Counted from the stretch's first letter, positions 11,584 to 21,840 are shown. The stretch is DNA of 64,000 nt from Terasakiispira papahanaumokuakeensis (GCF_001709345.1 NZ_MDTQ01000001.1:2865980-2929979), one strand, 5' to 3'. Numbers and translations are program-made. Notes: a model not told the origin generated them from the sequence alone.

Positions 11584-11646
11584 CCACAGGGCTGTCATCG
11601 TGGCATGACACCCTGTGGCTGCATCGGGGGGCTTCGGCCCCCTTTT
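11584..11646 (+). terminator. double hairpin, rpsB-tsf intergenic terminator/attenuator
   Basis: Two structures in series. First a long stem at 11584-11618 (CCACAGGG/CCCTGTGG continuing into TGTCAT/ATGACA, one bulged C, 14 bp). Then a GGGGGC-TTCG-GCCCCC tetraloop hairpin at 11627-11642 followed by TTTT. In E. coli the rpsB-tsf junction also contains a partial terminator that lets some transcripts reach tsf; the same role is likely here. Confidence 0.85.
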
Positions 11647-11741
11647 GCACGCCCTGACAGGCATACGAGAGCTTATGATTTCATGTTGTTAATGGCATCG
11701 CCCATTAACGATTCACGAACAGGCAAACGAGAGGTTTCACC

Positions 11742-12611
11742 ATGGCAGCGATCAGCGCCTCTATGGTTAAAGAACTGCGTGAGCGTACCGGTCTTGGCAT
11801 GATGGAGTGCAAAAAAGCACTGCAAGAAGCTGAAGGCAGCATCGACACTGCAATTGACAATCTGCGTAAGTCTTCTGGCCTGAAAGCCGCGAAGAAAGCC
11901 AGCCGTGTAGCCGCGGAAGGGGCTGTTGCAACACGTGTGGCCGCAGATGGTAGCTACGGCGTCGTCATTGAAGTCAATTCTGAAACAGACTTCGTGGCTC
12001 GCGATGACAACTTCAAAGGCTTCGTCAACACTGTTGTCGAAAAGCTACTGGAGACACGCGAAACAGATATCGCCAAACTGACCGAAGGTGAGCTGGAAAG
12101 TGCCCGCGAAGCACTGGTTCAGAAAATCGGTGAAAATATCAGTGTTCGTCGAGCGGCGGTTTTGGAAGCGCCAGCTGGCGGTACCGTAGGTGAGTATGTT
12201 CACGGCGGCCGTATCGGCGTCTTAACTCAGCTGACTGGCGGAAATGCTGACGTCGCGAAAGACATCGCAATGCATGTCGCAGCGGTTAACCCGCGCGTCT
12301 GCCGCCCGGAAGATATGCCTCAGTCTGAGCTGGATCACGAAAAAGAGATTATCAAAGCTCAGCCCGATATGGATGGCAAGCCGGAAGAAATTAAAGAAAA
12401 AATGGCCACTGGCCGTTTGAAAAAATATCTTTCCGAGAACAGCTTGATCGAACAGCCATTCGTTAAAGATCCGAGCCAAACGGTTGCTGAGTTCGCCAAG
12501 GCCAATGGTGCTGAAGTCCAAGGCTTCACACGTTTGGAAGTGGGTGAAGGCATCGAGAAAGAAGAAACTGATTTTGCTGCAGAAGTCATGGCTCAAGTTA
12601 AAGGCCAGTAA
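11742..12611 (+). CDS. tsf: translation elongation factor Ts
   Basis: EF-Ts catalyses GDP release from EF-Tu. The 289-residue protein starts [29 protein letters not shown], the conserved N-terminal UBA-like domain. Then come the core segments ([13 protein letters not shown], the signature that contacts EF-Tu, and HVAAVNPR). A small hairpin (GTTAATGG/CCATTAAC, 11688-11709) and a GAGAGG ribosome site precede the ATG. A strong terminator follows. Confidence 0.98.
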   Translation: MAAISASMVKELRERTGLGMMECKKALQEAEGSIDTAIDNLRKSSGLKAAKKASRVAAEGAVATRVAADGSYGVVIEVNSETDFVARDDNFKGFVNTVVEKLLETRETDIAKLTEGELESAREALVQKIGENISVRRAAVLEAPAGGTVGEYVHGGRIGVLTQLTGGNADVAKDIAMHVAAVNPRVCRPEDMPQSELDHEKEIIKAQPDMDGKPEEIKEKMATGRLKKYLSENSLIEQPFVKDPSQTVAEFAKANGAEVQGFTRLEVGEGIEKEETDFAAEVMAQVKGQ

Positions 12612-12625
12612 GCGATAATCAGTGA

Positions 12626-12661
12626 AAAGGCGCGCTGGGCATAGCTCATGCGCGCCTTTTT
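12626..12661 (+). terminator. terminator of tsf
   Basis: A 10-bp stem AAAGGCGCGC / GCGCGCCTTT with a 14-nt loop runs straight into a T tract, 14 bp after the tsf stop codon. Confidence 0.9.
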
Positions 12662-12717
12662 GTAGGTATCCCAGTTCTTTTGTAAGTATCACAGTTCTTT
12701 TGTCAGCATCACGGTTC
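12658..12717. repeat. three-copy 20-bp tandem repeat between tsf and pyrH
   Basis: Units TTTTGTAGGTATCCCAGTTC / TTTTGTAAGTATCACAGTTC / TTTTGTCAGCATCACGGTTC abut exactly. The first begins in the T tract of the tsf terminator, so the T tract itself appears copied. Confidence 0.92.
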
Positions 12718-12831
12718 TAATCACGGCAGTGCCGTATAACCGTCATCAAAAGACTGAACAAGCTTTTGACCCAGGTACTGCATTACGCAGTGCACTATTT
12801 ACGCCCAGTTTACGCTCAGTGGAGATCGACC

Positions 12832-13581
12832 ATGGCCATGCCTGAACGCAATGCCAAATATAAGCGCATCCTGCTCAAACTCAGTGGTGAAGCCCTTATG
12901 GGCGACCAGGAGTTTGGTATTGACCCCAAGGTACTGGATCGAATGGCGCTTGAGATCGGCCAGCTGGTTGGCATCGGTGTTCAGGTCGGTATTGTCATTG
13001 GTGGGGGCAACTTGTTCCGAGGCGCCGCCCTCCATGCTGCCGGTATGGAACGTGTCACCGGCGATCATATGGGCATGCTGGCCACAGTGATGAATGCACT
13101 GGCGATGCGCGATGCGCTTGAGCGTTCAAACATTCGCTCACGCGTGATGTCTGCGATTCCGATGAGTGGTGTTGTCGAACATTATGATCGCCGAACCGCT
13201 ATCCGTTACCTGACCGCAGGTGATGTCGTGCTTTTCTCCGCCGGTACGGGCAACCCCTTCTTCACCACGGACTCCGCCGCTTGCTTACGCGGTATCGAAA
13301 TTGATGCGGACGTGGTCGTCAAAGCCACTAAGGTCGATGGCGTCTACAACAAAGATCCGGTTAAATATTCCGATGCCATCAAGTATGATCGCCTGACTTA
13401 TGATGAAGCGCTGGATCAGAAACTTGGCGTCATGGATCTAACCGCAATCTGCCTGGTACGAGATGAAAATATGCCCGTACGTGTTTTCAATATGAATCGT
13501 GCAGGCGCATTATTGAATATGGTTGTAGGTGGCAAAGAAGGCACCCTGATAGACCAAGGCGAAAAACCTGCTGATGCCTGA
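12832..13581 (+). CDS. pyrH: UMP kinase
   Basis: Phosphorylates UMP to UDP; hexameric bacterial enzyme of the amino acid kinase fold. Start chosen at ATG ([22 protein letters not shown]), 7 nt after GGAG; 249 residues. Motifs [18 protein letters not shown] and the catalytic-domain segment [19 protein letters not shown] are present, as is the C-terminal [10 protein letters not shown]. An upstream in-frame opening of 22 codons has no ribosome site. Followed by frr after 51 bp, the universal order. Confidence 0.97.
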   Translation: MAMPERNAKYKRILLKLSGEALMGDQEFGIDPKVLDRMALEIGQLVGIGVQVGIVIGGGNLFRGAALHAAGMERVTGDHMGMLATVMNALAMRDALERSNIRSRVMSAIPMSGVVEHYDRRTAIRYLTAGDVVLFSAGTGNPFFTTDSAACLRGIEIDADVVVKATKVDGVYNKDPVKYSDAIKYDRLTYDEALDQKLGVMDLTAICLVRDENMPVRVFNMNRAGALLNMVVGGKEGTLIDQGEKPADA

Positions 13582-13632
13582 GTCATCAGCGCTCAACGTC
13601 TCTCAGATGAATGACACCCAGAGGTTGTAATC

Positions 13633-14190
13633 GTGATCAACGAAATCAAAAAAGACGCCGAAGCACGCATGCAGAAAACCGTTGAGTCGCTGCACTCAGC
13701 ACTGAATAAAATTCGTACTGGGCGCGCGCACCCCAGCATTCTGGACAGCATCCGTGTGGACTACTATGGCGGTGAAGTGCCCATTAACCAAGTCGCCAAT
13801 GTCAACGTTGAAGATGCCCGTACACTAGCCGTCATCCCGTGGGAAAAGACGATGGTCCCGGTCGTCGAGAAAGCGATCATTAAATCTGACCTAGGTCTGA
13901 ACCCCAGCACGTCAGGCAGTAACATCCGAGTGCCAATGCCAGCACTGACGGAAGAAACACGCAAAGGGTATATCAAACAGGCCCGAAGCGAGGCTGAAAA
14001 TGCTCGCGTTGCAGTACGCAACATCAGACGTGATGCAAACGCTCATTTGAAGGGCTTGCTGAAAGACAAAGAAATCACCGAAGATGAAGAGCATGGTGCG
14101 CAGGATAGTGTGCAAAAGCTCACCGATAAGTTTATTGCTGAAGTCGATCAGGTGCTGGAATCCAAAGAGAAGGATCTGATGGAGATCTAA
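13633..14190 (+). CDS. frr: ribosome recycling factor
   Basis: Splits post-termination ribosomes together with EF-G. 185 residues, the normal size. The start is GTG, 8 nt after GAGG. The tRNA-mimicking three-helix bundle is recognisable from [44 protein letters not shown] and the C-terminal [11 protein letters not shown]. Co-transcribed with pyrH. Confidence 0.97.
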   Translation: MINEIKKDAEARMQKTVESLHSALNKIRTGRAHPSILDSIRVDYYGGEVPINQVANVNVEDARTLAVIPWEKTMVPVVEKAIIKSDLGLNPSTSGSNIRVPMPALTEETRKGYIKQARSEAENARVAVRNIRRDANAHLKGLLKDKEITEDEEHGAQDSVQKLTDKFIAEVDQVLESKEKDLMEI

Positions 14191-14254
14191 TGGGTCCTCC
14201 CATCCAATCAACATCAGTTACGACCAGTGGTACGCTCGTGAGTCATGACAGTAG

Positions 14255-14293
14255 GTTTTAATGACCTGTTTTAACTTCATGTTTTAACGACAT
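14255..14293. repeat. three-copy 13-bp tandem repeat between frr and uppS
   Basis: Units GTTTTAATGACCT / GTTTTAACTTCAT / GTTTTAACGACAT abut exactly, in the 163-bp gap 61 bp before the uppS start codon. Confidence 0.88.
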
Positions 14294-14353
14294 GCTGTTG
14301 ACACTATCGACTCACGGGCGCTGCCTTTCATTCCTTCCACGCCTGATGTCACC

Positions 14354-15088
14354 ATGACTGATCGTTCTACTCAAGCGGTACCGACGATATCGCCACTCCC
14401 ACGCCATGTAGCCATCATCATGGATGGTAATAATCGATGGGCCAAAGCACATCAACGTAGCAGTATTTCAGGGCATCGTGCGGGTGTTGAAGCTGTTCGA
14501 GCAGTCATTGAGGTCGCACTGCGTCAAGGCATAGAAGCCCTGACCTTGTTTGCATTCTCCAGCGAAAACTGGAAACGCCCCCAGCACGAAGTAAGTGCAT
14601 TGATGGAGCTTTTCCTGTGGGCGCTGAAACGCGAAACCAAACGTCTGAATAAGTATCAGGTAAGGCTCCGAGTAATCGGGGATCGCTCCCGCTTCTCAGA
14701 AGAGATACAAAAGCTCATTCAACAAGCCGAAGCACAAACTCGTCATAATCAACGCATGGATTTGGTCATCGCCGCCAATTACGGGGGCCAATGGGATCTT
14801 GCTCATGCGGCGCAACTAGCAGCACGCGATGTCGCTCATGGCACACTGACCCCGGATGACATTGACGAGGCTTATCTGAGTCAATATATCTGCCTGAACG
14901 ACCTCCCCACCGTAGATCTCTGTATCCGTACCAGCGGGGAACAGCGCATCAGTAATTTTCTATTGTGGCAATTGGCCTATGCAGAATTACTCTTTGTCGA
15001 TACGCTCTGGCCCGATTTTAAACAAGCAGCCTTTACCGAAGCGTTACAAGAATTCGCCGGACGCCAGCGGCGCTTCGGCGGCCGTTAG
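14354..15088 (+). CDS. uppS: undecaprenyl diphosphate synthase
   Basis: Cis-prenyltransferase that makes the C55 lipid carrier for peptidoglycan and O-antigen from farnesyl and isopentenyl diphosphates. 244 residues. The catalytic aspartate is in HVAIIMDGNNRWAK (most relatives have MDGNGRWA, so N replaces G here). LTLFAFSSENW and the C-terminal RTSGEQRISNFLLWQLAYAEL substrate-binding segment are intact. The ribosome site is weak. cdsA follows after 21 bp. Confidence 0.97.
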   Translation: MTDRSTQAVPTISPLPRHVAIIMDGNNRWAKAHQRSSISGHRAGVEAVRAVIEVALRQGIEALTLFAFSSENWKRPQHEVSALMELFLWALKRETKRLNKYQVRLRVIGDRSRFSEEIQKLIQQAEAQTRHNQRMDLVIAANYGGQWDLAHAAQLAARDVAHGTLTPDDIDEAYLSQYICLNDLPTVDLCIRTSGEQRISNFLLWQLAYAELLFVDTLWPDFKQAAFTEALQEFAGRQRRFGGR

Positions 15089-15109
15089 CTGCGCAAGAAG
15101 GATGATGGT

Positions 15110-15916
15110 GTGTTAAAACAACGTATTCTTACCGCATTACTCCTGGGGCCCTTAGCACTCTGGGGCTTGCTGGGTCTAAGCGGGCCTTATTTCGCGCTCT
15201 TTTGTGGCGTCATTATTGTATTAGCCAGCTGGGAATGGTCACGCTTATGTGGTTTTAAAGCCAAGGGGCAAATACTTTACCCACTCGGCATTGCCATCAC
15301 ACTGGCCTTGTTGTGGCTAATCCCTATCAACTGGCCTCTCACACTGTGGGCCTCGCTGGCCTGGTGGCTTTTTGCGCTGATGTTGGTTATCGGCTACCCC
15401 CATTTGACCCATATTTGGTCAGGCACTTGGCATCGCGCCGTCATTGGTCTTTTGATACTACTGCCGACTTGGTGCGGCTTCATGTTATTACGCCAGGCTG
15501 GAGTGAACTGGCTGCTCTATGTGCTTATTCTGGTCTGGGCGGCAGATATTGGTGCCTATTTCGCTGGCCGCGCCTTCGGCAAGCGCAAACTGGCCCCGAA
15601 TGTCAGCCCAGGAAAATCCTGGGCGGGTGTCTTTGGCGGCCTCGCTGCCACCTTATTTTGGGCATTAGGGGTTGCCATAGGTGCCGGAGCCAACCTCCAG
15701 CAAACAGGCCTGATGATGGCCATAACGTTGCTGGTTACGTTTGCCTCCGTATTAGGCGACCTGACCGAAAGCATGTTCAAACGCGAAGCAGGATTGAAAG
15801 ACTCCAGCCAGCTGCTACCCGGTCATGGTGGTATTTTGGATCGAATTGATAGCTTAACCTCTGCGGTCCCGCTGTTTGCACTATTGGGTCTTCCGCTGGT
15901 GGAGCACTTATCATGA
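15110..15916 (+). CDS. cdsA: phosphatidate cytidylyltransferase
   Basis: Inner-membrane enzyme making CDP-diacylglycerol from phosphatidate and CTP, the branch point of phospholipid synthesis. 268 residues with about eight hydrophobic segments. The family signature is complete near the C terminus: [20 protein letters not shown] then GILDRIDS. The start is GTG, 7 nt after AAGGA. The stop overlaps the dxr start by 4 nt (ATGA), showing translational coupling. Confidence 0.96.
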   Translation: MLKQRILTALLLGPLALWGLLGLSGPYFALFCGVIIVLASWEWSRLCGFKAKGQILYPLGIAITLALLWLIPINWPLTLWASLAWWLFALMLVIGYPHLTHIWSGTWHRAVIGLLILLPTWCGFMLLRQAGVNWLLYVLILVWAADIGAYFAGRAFGKRKLAPNVSPGKSWAGVFGGLAATLFWALGVAIGAGANLQQTGLMMAITLLVTFASVLGDLTESMFKREAGLKDSSQLLPGHGGILDRIDSLTSAVPLFALLGLPLVEHLS

Positions 15917-17187
15917 CGATCAACCCGACGACGCCACGCACCATCACGCTACTCGGGGCCACTGGGTCTATTGGCCATTCCACACTGGATGTCATTGCTC
16001 AGCATCCTCAACGGTATCGGGTGCATGGGTTGAGCGCTTACCGCCGACTAGACGCATTACTGAGCCTCTGTCAGCAGTTTCAACCGGCCCAAGTCGCTGT
16101 TCCAGCAGAGTCTGTAGACCGCTTTGCACAACAACTCGCGCAAGCAGGACTCGCTCATATCGAAGTCCTGGGTGGAGAATCAGGTTTACGCGAGCTGGCA
16201 ACCGCACCAGAAGCAGATACTTTGGTCGCGGCGATTGTTGGCGCTGCCGGGCTTATGCCAACACTGGCTGCAGTCCAAGCAGGGAAACGCGTTTTACTGG
16301 CGAACAAAGAAGCTTTAGTCATGTCGGGGGCTTTATTTATGCAAGCCGTCGCAGATCATGATGCAGAGCTTCTCCCGGTTGACTCAGAACATAATGCGAT
16401 TTTTCAAAGTCTGCCGGAATCCTACACCTCGCTCACAGCCAGCGGTGTGGATAAGATTCTCCTGACCGCTTCGGGCGGCCCTTTTCGTGGCCGATCAGCC
16501 GAATCACTCCAAGAAGTCACCCCTGAACAAGCCATTGCTCACCCCAACTGGTCAATGGGGCAGAAAATTTCTGTCGACTCCGCCACCTTGATGAATAAAG
16601 GGCTTGAACTGATCGAAGCCTGCTGGTTATTTCATGCCACTCCCGCCGATATTGACGTCATTGTCCACCCACAAAGCGTCATTCACTCCATGGTACGCTA
16701 TGCCGATGGATCGGTACTGGCACAGCTTGGGGTCCCCGATATGCGCACCCCGATCGCCCATGCTTTAGCTTGGCCTGAACGCATCCGCTCTGGCGTGCAG
16801 CCATTGGACTTTATGACACTGGGACAATTGACCTTTGAAGCGCCAGACCATACGGCCTTCCCTTGCCTTCAATTGGCAGAGCAAGCATTCGCAGCCGGTG
16901 GCACAGCACCCGCCGTATTAAATGCGGCCAACGAAGTCGCCGTTGACGCTTTTCTCAAGCGACAGATCCGTTTTGACCAAATTGCTCAGGTCATAGACCA
17001 TACACTGCAACAACGCGCCCCAAAATCTGCAAACCAATTGGATGAAATACTGTCTGAAGACCGATTGGCCCGTGAACAGGCGCAGGCTTATATTGCAACT
17101 CGAACGATAGCCGCGACGACGTCGCCAAAAACAACGACAGAAACAGCGACAGAAACAACGACTCATACCTCAACAGGTAGGAACTGA
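15913..17187 (+). CDS. dxr: 1-deoxy-D-xylulose 5-phosphate reductoisomerase
   Basis: Second step of the MEP isoprenoid pathway (DXP to MEP, NADPH). NADPH fold [16 protein letters not shown] at the N terminus, metal/substrate motifs [12 protein letters not shown] and the GGPFRGRS loop, then the signature [23 protein letters not shown]. At 424 residues it is about 25 longer than E. coli Dxr. The excess is a low-complexity Thr/Ala/Glu tail ([20 protein letters not shown]) encoded by a 12-bp repeat at 17134-17169. Overlaps rseP by one base. Confidence 0.96.
   Translation: MTINPTTPRTITLLGATGSIGHSTLDVIAQHPQRYRVHGLSAYRRLDALLSLCQQFQPAQVAVPAESVDRFAQQLAQAGLAHIEVLGGESGLRELATAPEADTLVAAIVGAAGLMPTLAAVQAGKRVLLANKEALVMSGALFMQAVADHDAELLPVDSEHNAIFQSLPESYTSLTASGVDKILLTASGGPFRGRSAESLQEVTPEQAIAHPNWSMGQKISVDSATLMNKGLELIEACWLFHATPADIDVIVHPQSVIHSMVRYADGSVLAQLGVPDMRTPIAHALAWPERIRSGVQPLDFMTLGQLTFEAPDHTAFPCLQLAEQAFAAGGTAPAVLNAANEVAVDAFLKRQIRFDQIAQVIDHTLQQRAPKSANQLDEILSEDRLAREQAQAYIATRTIAATTSPKTTTETATETTTHTSTGRN
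17134..17169. repeat. in-frame 12-bp repeat at the 3' end of dxr
   Basis: ACGACAGAAACA / GCGACAGAAACA / ACGACTCATACC: two near-identical copies and a third that keeps only the first five bases. It encodes the Thr-Glu tail of Dxr. Confidence 0.7.
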
Positions 17188-18542
17188 TGGCGTTTTTACA
17201 CACTGCAGTGGCATTGATTGTAACCCTTGGGGTTTTAATCACTTTTCATGAATTCGGCCATTTTTGGGTGGCTCGCCGCTGCGGCGTTAAGGTGCTGCGC
17301 TTTTCGATTGGCTTTGGCAAACCGATTTGGCGTTGGCAAGATCGCCAAGGTACCGAGTTTGTGCTGGCCTGGATTCCTCTCGGTGGTTATGTCCGGATGG
17401 TCGATGAGCGTGAAGGCACGATTGCGGAAGCAGACAAGCCCTTTGCATTCAATCGAAAACCCGTCATGCAGCGTATTGCGATCGTTGCGGCGGGCCCCAT
17501 AGCCAACTTTTTATTAGCAATCGTGGCTTACTGGGTCCTGTTTATTTCTGGTACACAAGTCCTGGCTCCAGTGGTGGGTCACATTCTCCCACAATCCCCC
17601 GCCGCCCTAAGTGGGTTAGCCTCGGGCGATGAAATCATTCAAGTCGACCATAAACAGACCTCTAGCTGGCAAGACGTCGGGCTGGCTTTACTGGACCGCC
17701 TAGGGGATACCGGTGAGGTACGTCTTGAGGTGAGCAGCCATGAACATCAAGTCACCCGAGAACTAAGACTCCCGATACAGGCGTTTATGGTCGGGCAAAA
17801 AGAACCTCGGCCGCTGCAATCATTGGGCATTACCCCCTGGCGACCGGATATCCCGGCGCGTATCGGGCGTGTACTCGAAGAAGGTCCCGCAGCCCAAGCA
17901 GGGCTTAAAGCGGGCGACCTAGTGCAAGCAATCAACGGACAAGCGATCAAAGACTGGCCTGACTTAGTCGAGCATTTGCGTGCATCACCGGGCCAATCAC
18001 TGACCTTACAAATTGAACGCGACCAGCACACACAGTCACTCACAGTCACCCCACAGGCACGTGCATTAGATGATGGGCAGACGATTGGTTGGATCGGCGC
18101 CGGGGTAGAAATGCCTTCAATGCCCGCCAGTATGCAACGCGAGATTCGCTACAACCCGGCTGCCGCGCTTGCTGAGGCATCCGCCAAGACGTGGGAAATG
18201 AGCACACTGACACTGGGCTCAATTGGCAAAATGTTGACCGGTCTGATCAGCCCGGACAACCTCTCAGGCCCAATTACCATTGCCCGGGTTGCCAGCGACT
18301 CGGCTCGATCAGGCTGGGAAAGCTTTATCTCGTTCCTAGCTTACGTCAGTATTAGTTTAGGGGTATTAAACCTGCTACCAATCCCTGTACTGGATGGCGG
18401 TCATTTATTATTTTATGTCATTGAAGCCATTCGCGGCCGCCCAGTGCCCGAACGTATTCAGGAACAGGCGATGCGTTTAGGCATGGTCATATTAGGTAGC
18501 GTCATGATCATGGCTTTTTATTTTGACCTGATGCGGCTGTAA
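17187..18542 (+). CDS. rseP: RseP site-2 zinc metalloprotease
   Basis: Intramembrane protease that cleaves anti-sigma factor RseA and so releases the envelope-stress sigma factor; also clears signal peptides. 451 residues. The zinc motif HEFGH is at residues 21-25 in the first membrane segment. Two PDZ domains follow in the periplasm (GSAL-type loops around PQSPAALSGLASGDEI and EEGPAAQAGLKAGDLV). The third ligand motif PVLDGGHLLFY lies near residue 400. Start overlaps the dxr stop (TGATG); AGGTAGGA ribosome site lies inside dxr. Confidence 0.96.
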   Translation: MAFLHTAVALIVTLGVLITFHEFGHFWVARRCGVKVLRFSIGFGKPIWRWQDRQGTEFVLAWIPLGGYVRMVDEREGTIAEADKPFAFNRKPVMQRIAIVAAGPIANFLLAIVAYWVLFISGTQVLAPVVGHILPQSPAALSGLASGDEIIQVDHKQTSSWQDVGLALLDRLGDTGEVRLEVSSHEHQVTRELRLPIQAFMVGQKEPRPLQSLGITPWRPDIPARIGRVLEEGPAAQAGLKAGDLVQAINGQAIKDWPDLVEHLRASPGQSLTLQIERDQHTQSLTVTPQARALDDGQTIGWIGAGVEMPSMPASMQREIRYNPAAALAEASAKTWEMSTLTLGSIGKMLTGLISPDNLSGPITIARVASDSARSGWESFISFLAYVSISLGVLNLLPIPVLDGGHLLFYVIEAIRGRPVPERIQEQAMRLGMVILGSVMIMAFYFDLMRL

Positions 18543-18661
18543 GTCATCATATTAAAAACGTCGATGTCTAACCAATATTGGCACAGTAGCAATCGTCAAG
18601 GATTCGTTTGAAATCAAATGCCTGCGTACTATCAAGGCAAGGCATAATGTCCATAAAATAG

Positions 18662-18698
18662 AAGTGTCAGTGAACTTGTTTGGCCTGACACTTTCTTT
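18662..18698 (+). terminator. terminator between rseP and bamA
   Basis: A 9-bp stem AAGTGTCAG / CTGACACTT with a 14-nt loop, then TTTCTTT. It lies 120 bp after rseP, so bamA probably also has its own promoter in the remaining 110 bp. Confidence 0.7.
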
Positions 18699-18809
18699 AT
18701 CAAGGCCCTTTCTTTAAGGTTGGGCCGCCGTGTCTGCCGATATTTGTACTTTGATAAAGCCCTATATCGCGACAGATGAGTCTATTTTTTTGTTATGGAA
18801 GCACTCAGC

Positions 18810-21170
18810 GTGAAATCAAGCGGTCTGTTGCCATGGTGTCTGGCGCTGTTATGCGCCGCAAGTGTTCAAGCCAATGCCGAAACCCAGGATTTCAAAGTCA
18901 GTGATATCCGGGTTGAAGGCCTACAACGCGTCTCAGCGGGCACCGTTTTTGCGGAGTTACCACTGCGCGTCGGTCAAACTGTCGATACTCAGGCATTAAG
19001 TGATGCGGCCAAAAAAGTGTTCAAGTCGGGGCTATTTGATGACCTGAAACTGGCACGCGACCATGATGTGCTGATTGTCAAAGTTCAGGAAAGGCCGATG
19101 CTGTCTGCCCTCGACATTGAGGGTAACCAGAAGGTTTCAACTGATGATCTCAAGGCTGGACTAAAGCAAACGGGGCTTGAAGAAGGACAAGTCTTTCGAC
19201 GCTCAACGCTGGAAAAGATCCAGCTGGAACTGGAGCGGATGTATCATGCCCAAGGCCGTTATAATGCCAGCATCACTACCGATGTTGAAAAAATGCCACG
19301 CAACCAAGTCAAGGTTTCCATCCAGATCAATGAAGGGACCGTCGCGACCATCAAGCGTATCAACATCGTCGGCAACCACGCCTTTGATAATGACACCCTC
19401 CTAGGTCGCTTTGAGCTTGAAGAAGACAGCCCCTGGAGCCTTTTTTCTTCTGCCGACCAGTATTCAAGAGAAAAACTGACAGGTGATTTAGAGAAGCTCC
19501 GCAGCTGGTATCTAGATCGCGGTTACCTCCGCTTCTCCATTGAATCCACCCAAGTGTCCATCAGCCCAGACAAGCAAGATATTTATATCACCGTCAATGT
19601 CCATGAAGGCGATCGTTACAAAGTCAGCCAAGTCGATTTAGCCGGTGATTTAATTTTAGACAAATCAAAACTCGAGCCATTAATTGCTCTTCAGGCCGGG
19701 CAAACCTTTTCCCGCTCCCTGATGACCGCCAGTAGTGAAGCGATCCGTCAGCGACTGGGCGCTGAAGGCTATACCTACGCGAATGTCAACGGCGCGCCTA
19801 ATATCGACGATGAGAAAAAAGAAGTCGCCATTCGATTTGTCGTGGATCCAGGCCGACGTCACTATGTCCGCCAGATCAGCTTCCGCGGCAATGTCACCAC
19901 TCAGGATGAAGTCCTGCGTCGCGAAATGACACAGATGGAGGGAGGCTGGGCTTCAACAGATAAGATTCAGCAATCCAAGGCTAACCTTGAACGTCTGGGC
20001 TACTTTAAAACCGTCAATGTTGAAACCCATAAAGTACCGGGGCGAAGTGATCAAATCGACGTTGATTATAATGTTGAAGAGCAAGCCTCAGGCTCTATTT
20101 CTGCCAGTGTAGGCTACTCACAAAGCAGCGGCATTATTTATGGTGCCCAACTCTCGCAACGCAATTTCCTCGGGACCGGCAATACGGTCAGTGTGGGGGC
20201 GAACAAGAGTGACTATCGCACCAGCTATAATTTCAATTACTACAATCCTTATTACACCATTGATGGTATCTCACGAGGCTATGACGTCTTCTACCGTAAA
20301 ACCAATTACGATGAAACCGACGTCTCCAACTTTGCCACTGATACCTATGGTGCCAATGTCACTTACGGCTACCCGATTAGCAACGACACACGCCTAAGCC
20401 TTTCTCTCGGGTTTGATGAAACACGTATTCGTGCAGAAGAAATTGGTGGCGCTATTGCCGTCCAGGAAATCACTGAATTCACCGATGAATATGGCGATGA
20501 CTTCTGGGCTTGGAAAGCAACCGGTCGCTGGACCCAAAACCGCCTAAACAAAGGGGTGCTGGCCACAGCGGGGAGCTACCAAACCGTGTCATTGGAAGTG
20601 GCTGTCCCCGGCAGTGATTATACATTCTATAAACTCAACTATCGGGGCCAGAAGTACTTCCCTATCGCCCAAGATTGGTCCTTGAAATTTAGAACAGACC
20701 TGGGATACGGCGCTGGTTTTGGCGACTATAAGCGCCTGCCCTTTTATGAGAACTACTACTCTGGGGGCTTAGGCTCGGTACGCGGCTATGAATCCAATAC
20801 CCTAGGCCCCCGCGGCACCCCTTCCGCCGCCGCCCGTGCTGATGGCGAGGATGGCGACCCGTTCGGTGGCAATATACTGGCCGAAGGCTCTATTGAGCTG
20901 ATTTTCCCGCTGCCCTTTGTCGAAGATCAAAGCTCAATGCAAACCACCCTATTCCTGGATGGCGGCACCGTATTCAGCGATGACTGTTATGACGTCAGTA
21001 CCGACTGTTCATCAGGCATTTCAGGCGATGAACTTCGTTTCTCGACCGGGATTGGCTTAACTTGGTTAACGGCTTTAGGCCCATTGACCTTCAGTGTGGC
21101 CAAAGCCCTTAACCCAGATGATGAAGATGAAACGCAATTTTTCCAGTTCTCACTGGGACAAACGTTCTAA
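18810..21170 (+). CDS. bamA: outer membrane protein assembly factor BamA
   Basis: Core of the beta-barrel assembly machine in the outer membrane. I prefer the GTG at 18810 (signal peptide MKSSGLLPWCLALLCAASVQANA, GGAAG 8 nt upstream) over an in-frame ATG at 18795 that lacks a ribosome site. Five POTRA repeats occupy roughly residues 25-420 (first FKVSDIRVEGLQRVSAGTVF). The 16-strand barrel follows, with the loop-6 motif GSVRGYESNTLGPRG (VRGY for the usual VRGF) and a C-terminal phenylalanine (FSLGQTF). Upstream of skp and lpxD as in most gammaproteobacteria. Confidence 0.97.
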   Translation: MKSSGLLPWCLALLCAASVQANAETQDFKVSDIRVEGLQRVSAGTVFAELPLRVGQTVDTQALSDAAKKVFKSGLFDDLKLARDHDVLIVKVQERPMLSALDIEGNQKVSTDDLKAGLKQTGLEEGQVFRRSTLEKIQLELERMYHAQGRYNASITTDVEKMPRNQVKVSIQINEGTVATIKRINIVGNHAFDNDTLLGRFELEEDSPWSLFSSADQYSREKLTGDLEKLRSWYLDRGYLRFSIESTQVSISPDKQDIYITVNVHEGDRYKVSQVDLAGDLILDKSKLEPLIALQAGQTFSRSLMTASSEAIRQRLGAEGYTYANVNGAPNIDDEKKEVAIRFVVDPGRRHYVRQISFRGNVTTQDEVLRREMTQMEGGWASTDKIQQSKANLERLGYFKTVNVETHKVPGRSDQIDVDYNVEEQASGSISASVGYSQSSGIIYGAQLSQRNFLGTGNTVSVGANKSDYRTSYNFNYYNPYYTIDGISRGYDVFYRKTNYDETDVSNFATDTYGANVTYGYPISNDTRLSLSLGFDETRIRAEEIGGAIAVQEITEFTDEYGDDFWAWKATGRWTQNRLNKGVLATAGSYQTVSLEVAVPGSDYTFYKLNYRGQKYFPIAQDWSLKFRTDLGYGAGFGDYKRLPFYENYYSGGLGSVRGYESNTLGPRGTPSAAARADGEDGDPFGGNILAEGSIELIFPLPFVEDQSSMQTTLFLDGGTVFSDDCYDVSTDCSSGISGDELRFSTGIGLTWLTALGPLTFSVAKALNPDDEDETQFFQFSLGQTF

Positions 21171-21261
21171 GCCAGTCTGACGCATTATCAGACGACATTT
21201 TAAAGCGATATCAGGTCGGCCCAACCGGATAAAGCACGAACAGGACAGACAGGAGCAACTT

Positions 21262-21783
21262 ATGCAACCTACTCAAATCAGTCGTATTAAAGTCGGTATT
21301 GTGGCACTGATGCTGACACTACTCGCCCCCTTGGCTGTAGCGGATACCAAAATTGCGGTTTTTGACTGGCAAGCCGCATTGATGGGCGCAGAGCAAGTCA
21401 AAAAAGAATTCAAAGATATTGATGATAGCTTGGCTGATGATGAAGCCCGTGTACGTCAGCTAGCGGAAGAAGGTCGCAGTAAACAAGAGCGCCTGAAGCA
21501 AGATGGTGCCATTATGAGTGAAGACGATAAACGCAATTTGCAGCAAGAAATTCGTGATCAGTCTCAGGAATACCAATTCCTGGTCAACAAGCTGCAGAAA
21601 TCCCGTCAAGAGCGCCGTCAACGCATTGTTGAGCAATACCGCCCCCAGCTTGAAGCGGCCGTTCAGGCTGTACTCAAATCTGAGGACATTGATTTACTGC
21701 TAGATCGTCAGGCGGTGACTTTTGCCAAACCGGATCTGGATATTACTCAGCAGGTCGCAGATCAATTGAATAAAACTGAGTAA
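21262..21783 (+). CDS. skp: periplasmic chaperone Skp (OmpH family)
   Basis: Holds unfolded outer-membrane proteins on the way to BamA. 173 residues with a signal peptide ending LAPLAVA-DTKIAVFDW. The body is a charged coiled coil (repeated heptads from about residue 50 to 130, rich in Lys, Glu, Gln, Arg) as expected for the Skp tentacles. AGGAGC precedes the ATG. It follows bamA by 91 bp. Confidence 0.93.
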   Translation: MQPTQISRIKVGIVALMLTLLAPLAVADTKIAVFDWQAALMGAEQVKKEFKDIDDSLADDEARVRQLAEEGRSKQERLKQDGAIMSEDDKRNLQQEIRDQSQEYQFLVNKLQKSRQERRQRIVEQYRPQLEAAVQAVLKSEDIDLLLDRQAVTFAKPDLDITQQVADQLNKTE

Positions 21784-21822
21784 CCAAGCGCACTCATAAC
21801 AGTCACACTTTTCCACACAAGC

Positions 21823-21840
21823 ACGCCTAAGAGGCGTTTG
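21823..21840 (+). terminator. weak hairpin after skp
   Basis: ACGCCT / AGGCGT with a 3-nt loop followed by TTG. Short stem and poor T tract; at most a partial terminator before lpxD. Confidence 0.35.

Noticed and set aside
18672-18698. Possible sigma-E promoter for bamA (GAACTT then TCTTT)
   Set aside because: The right-hand element is poor and the sequence is better explained as the loop and tail of a terminator hairpin.
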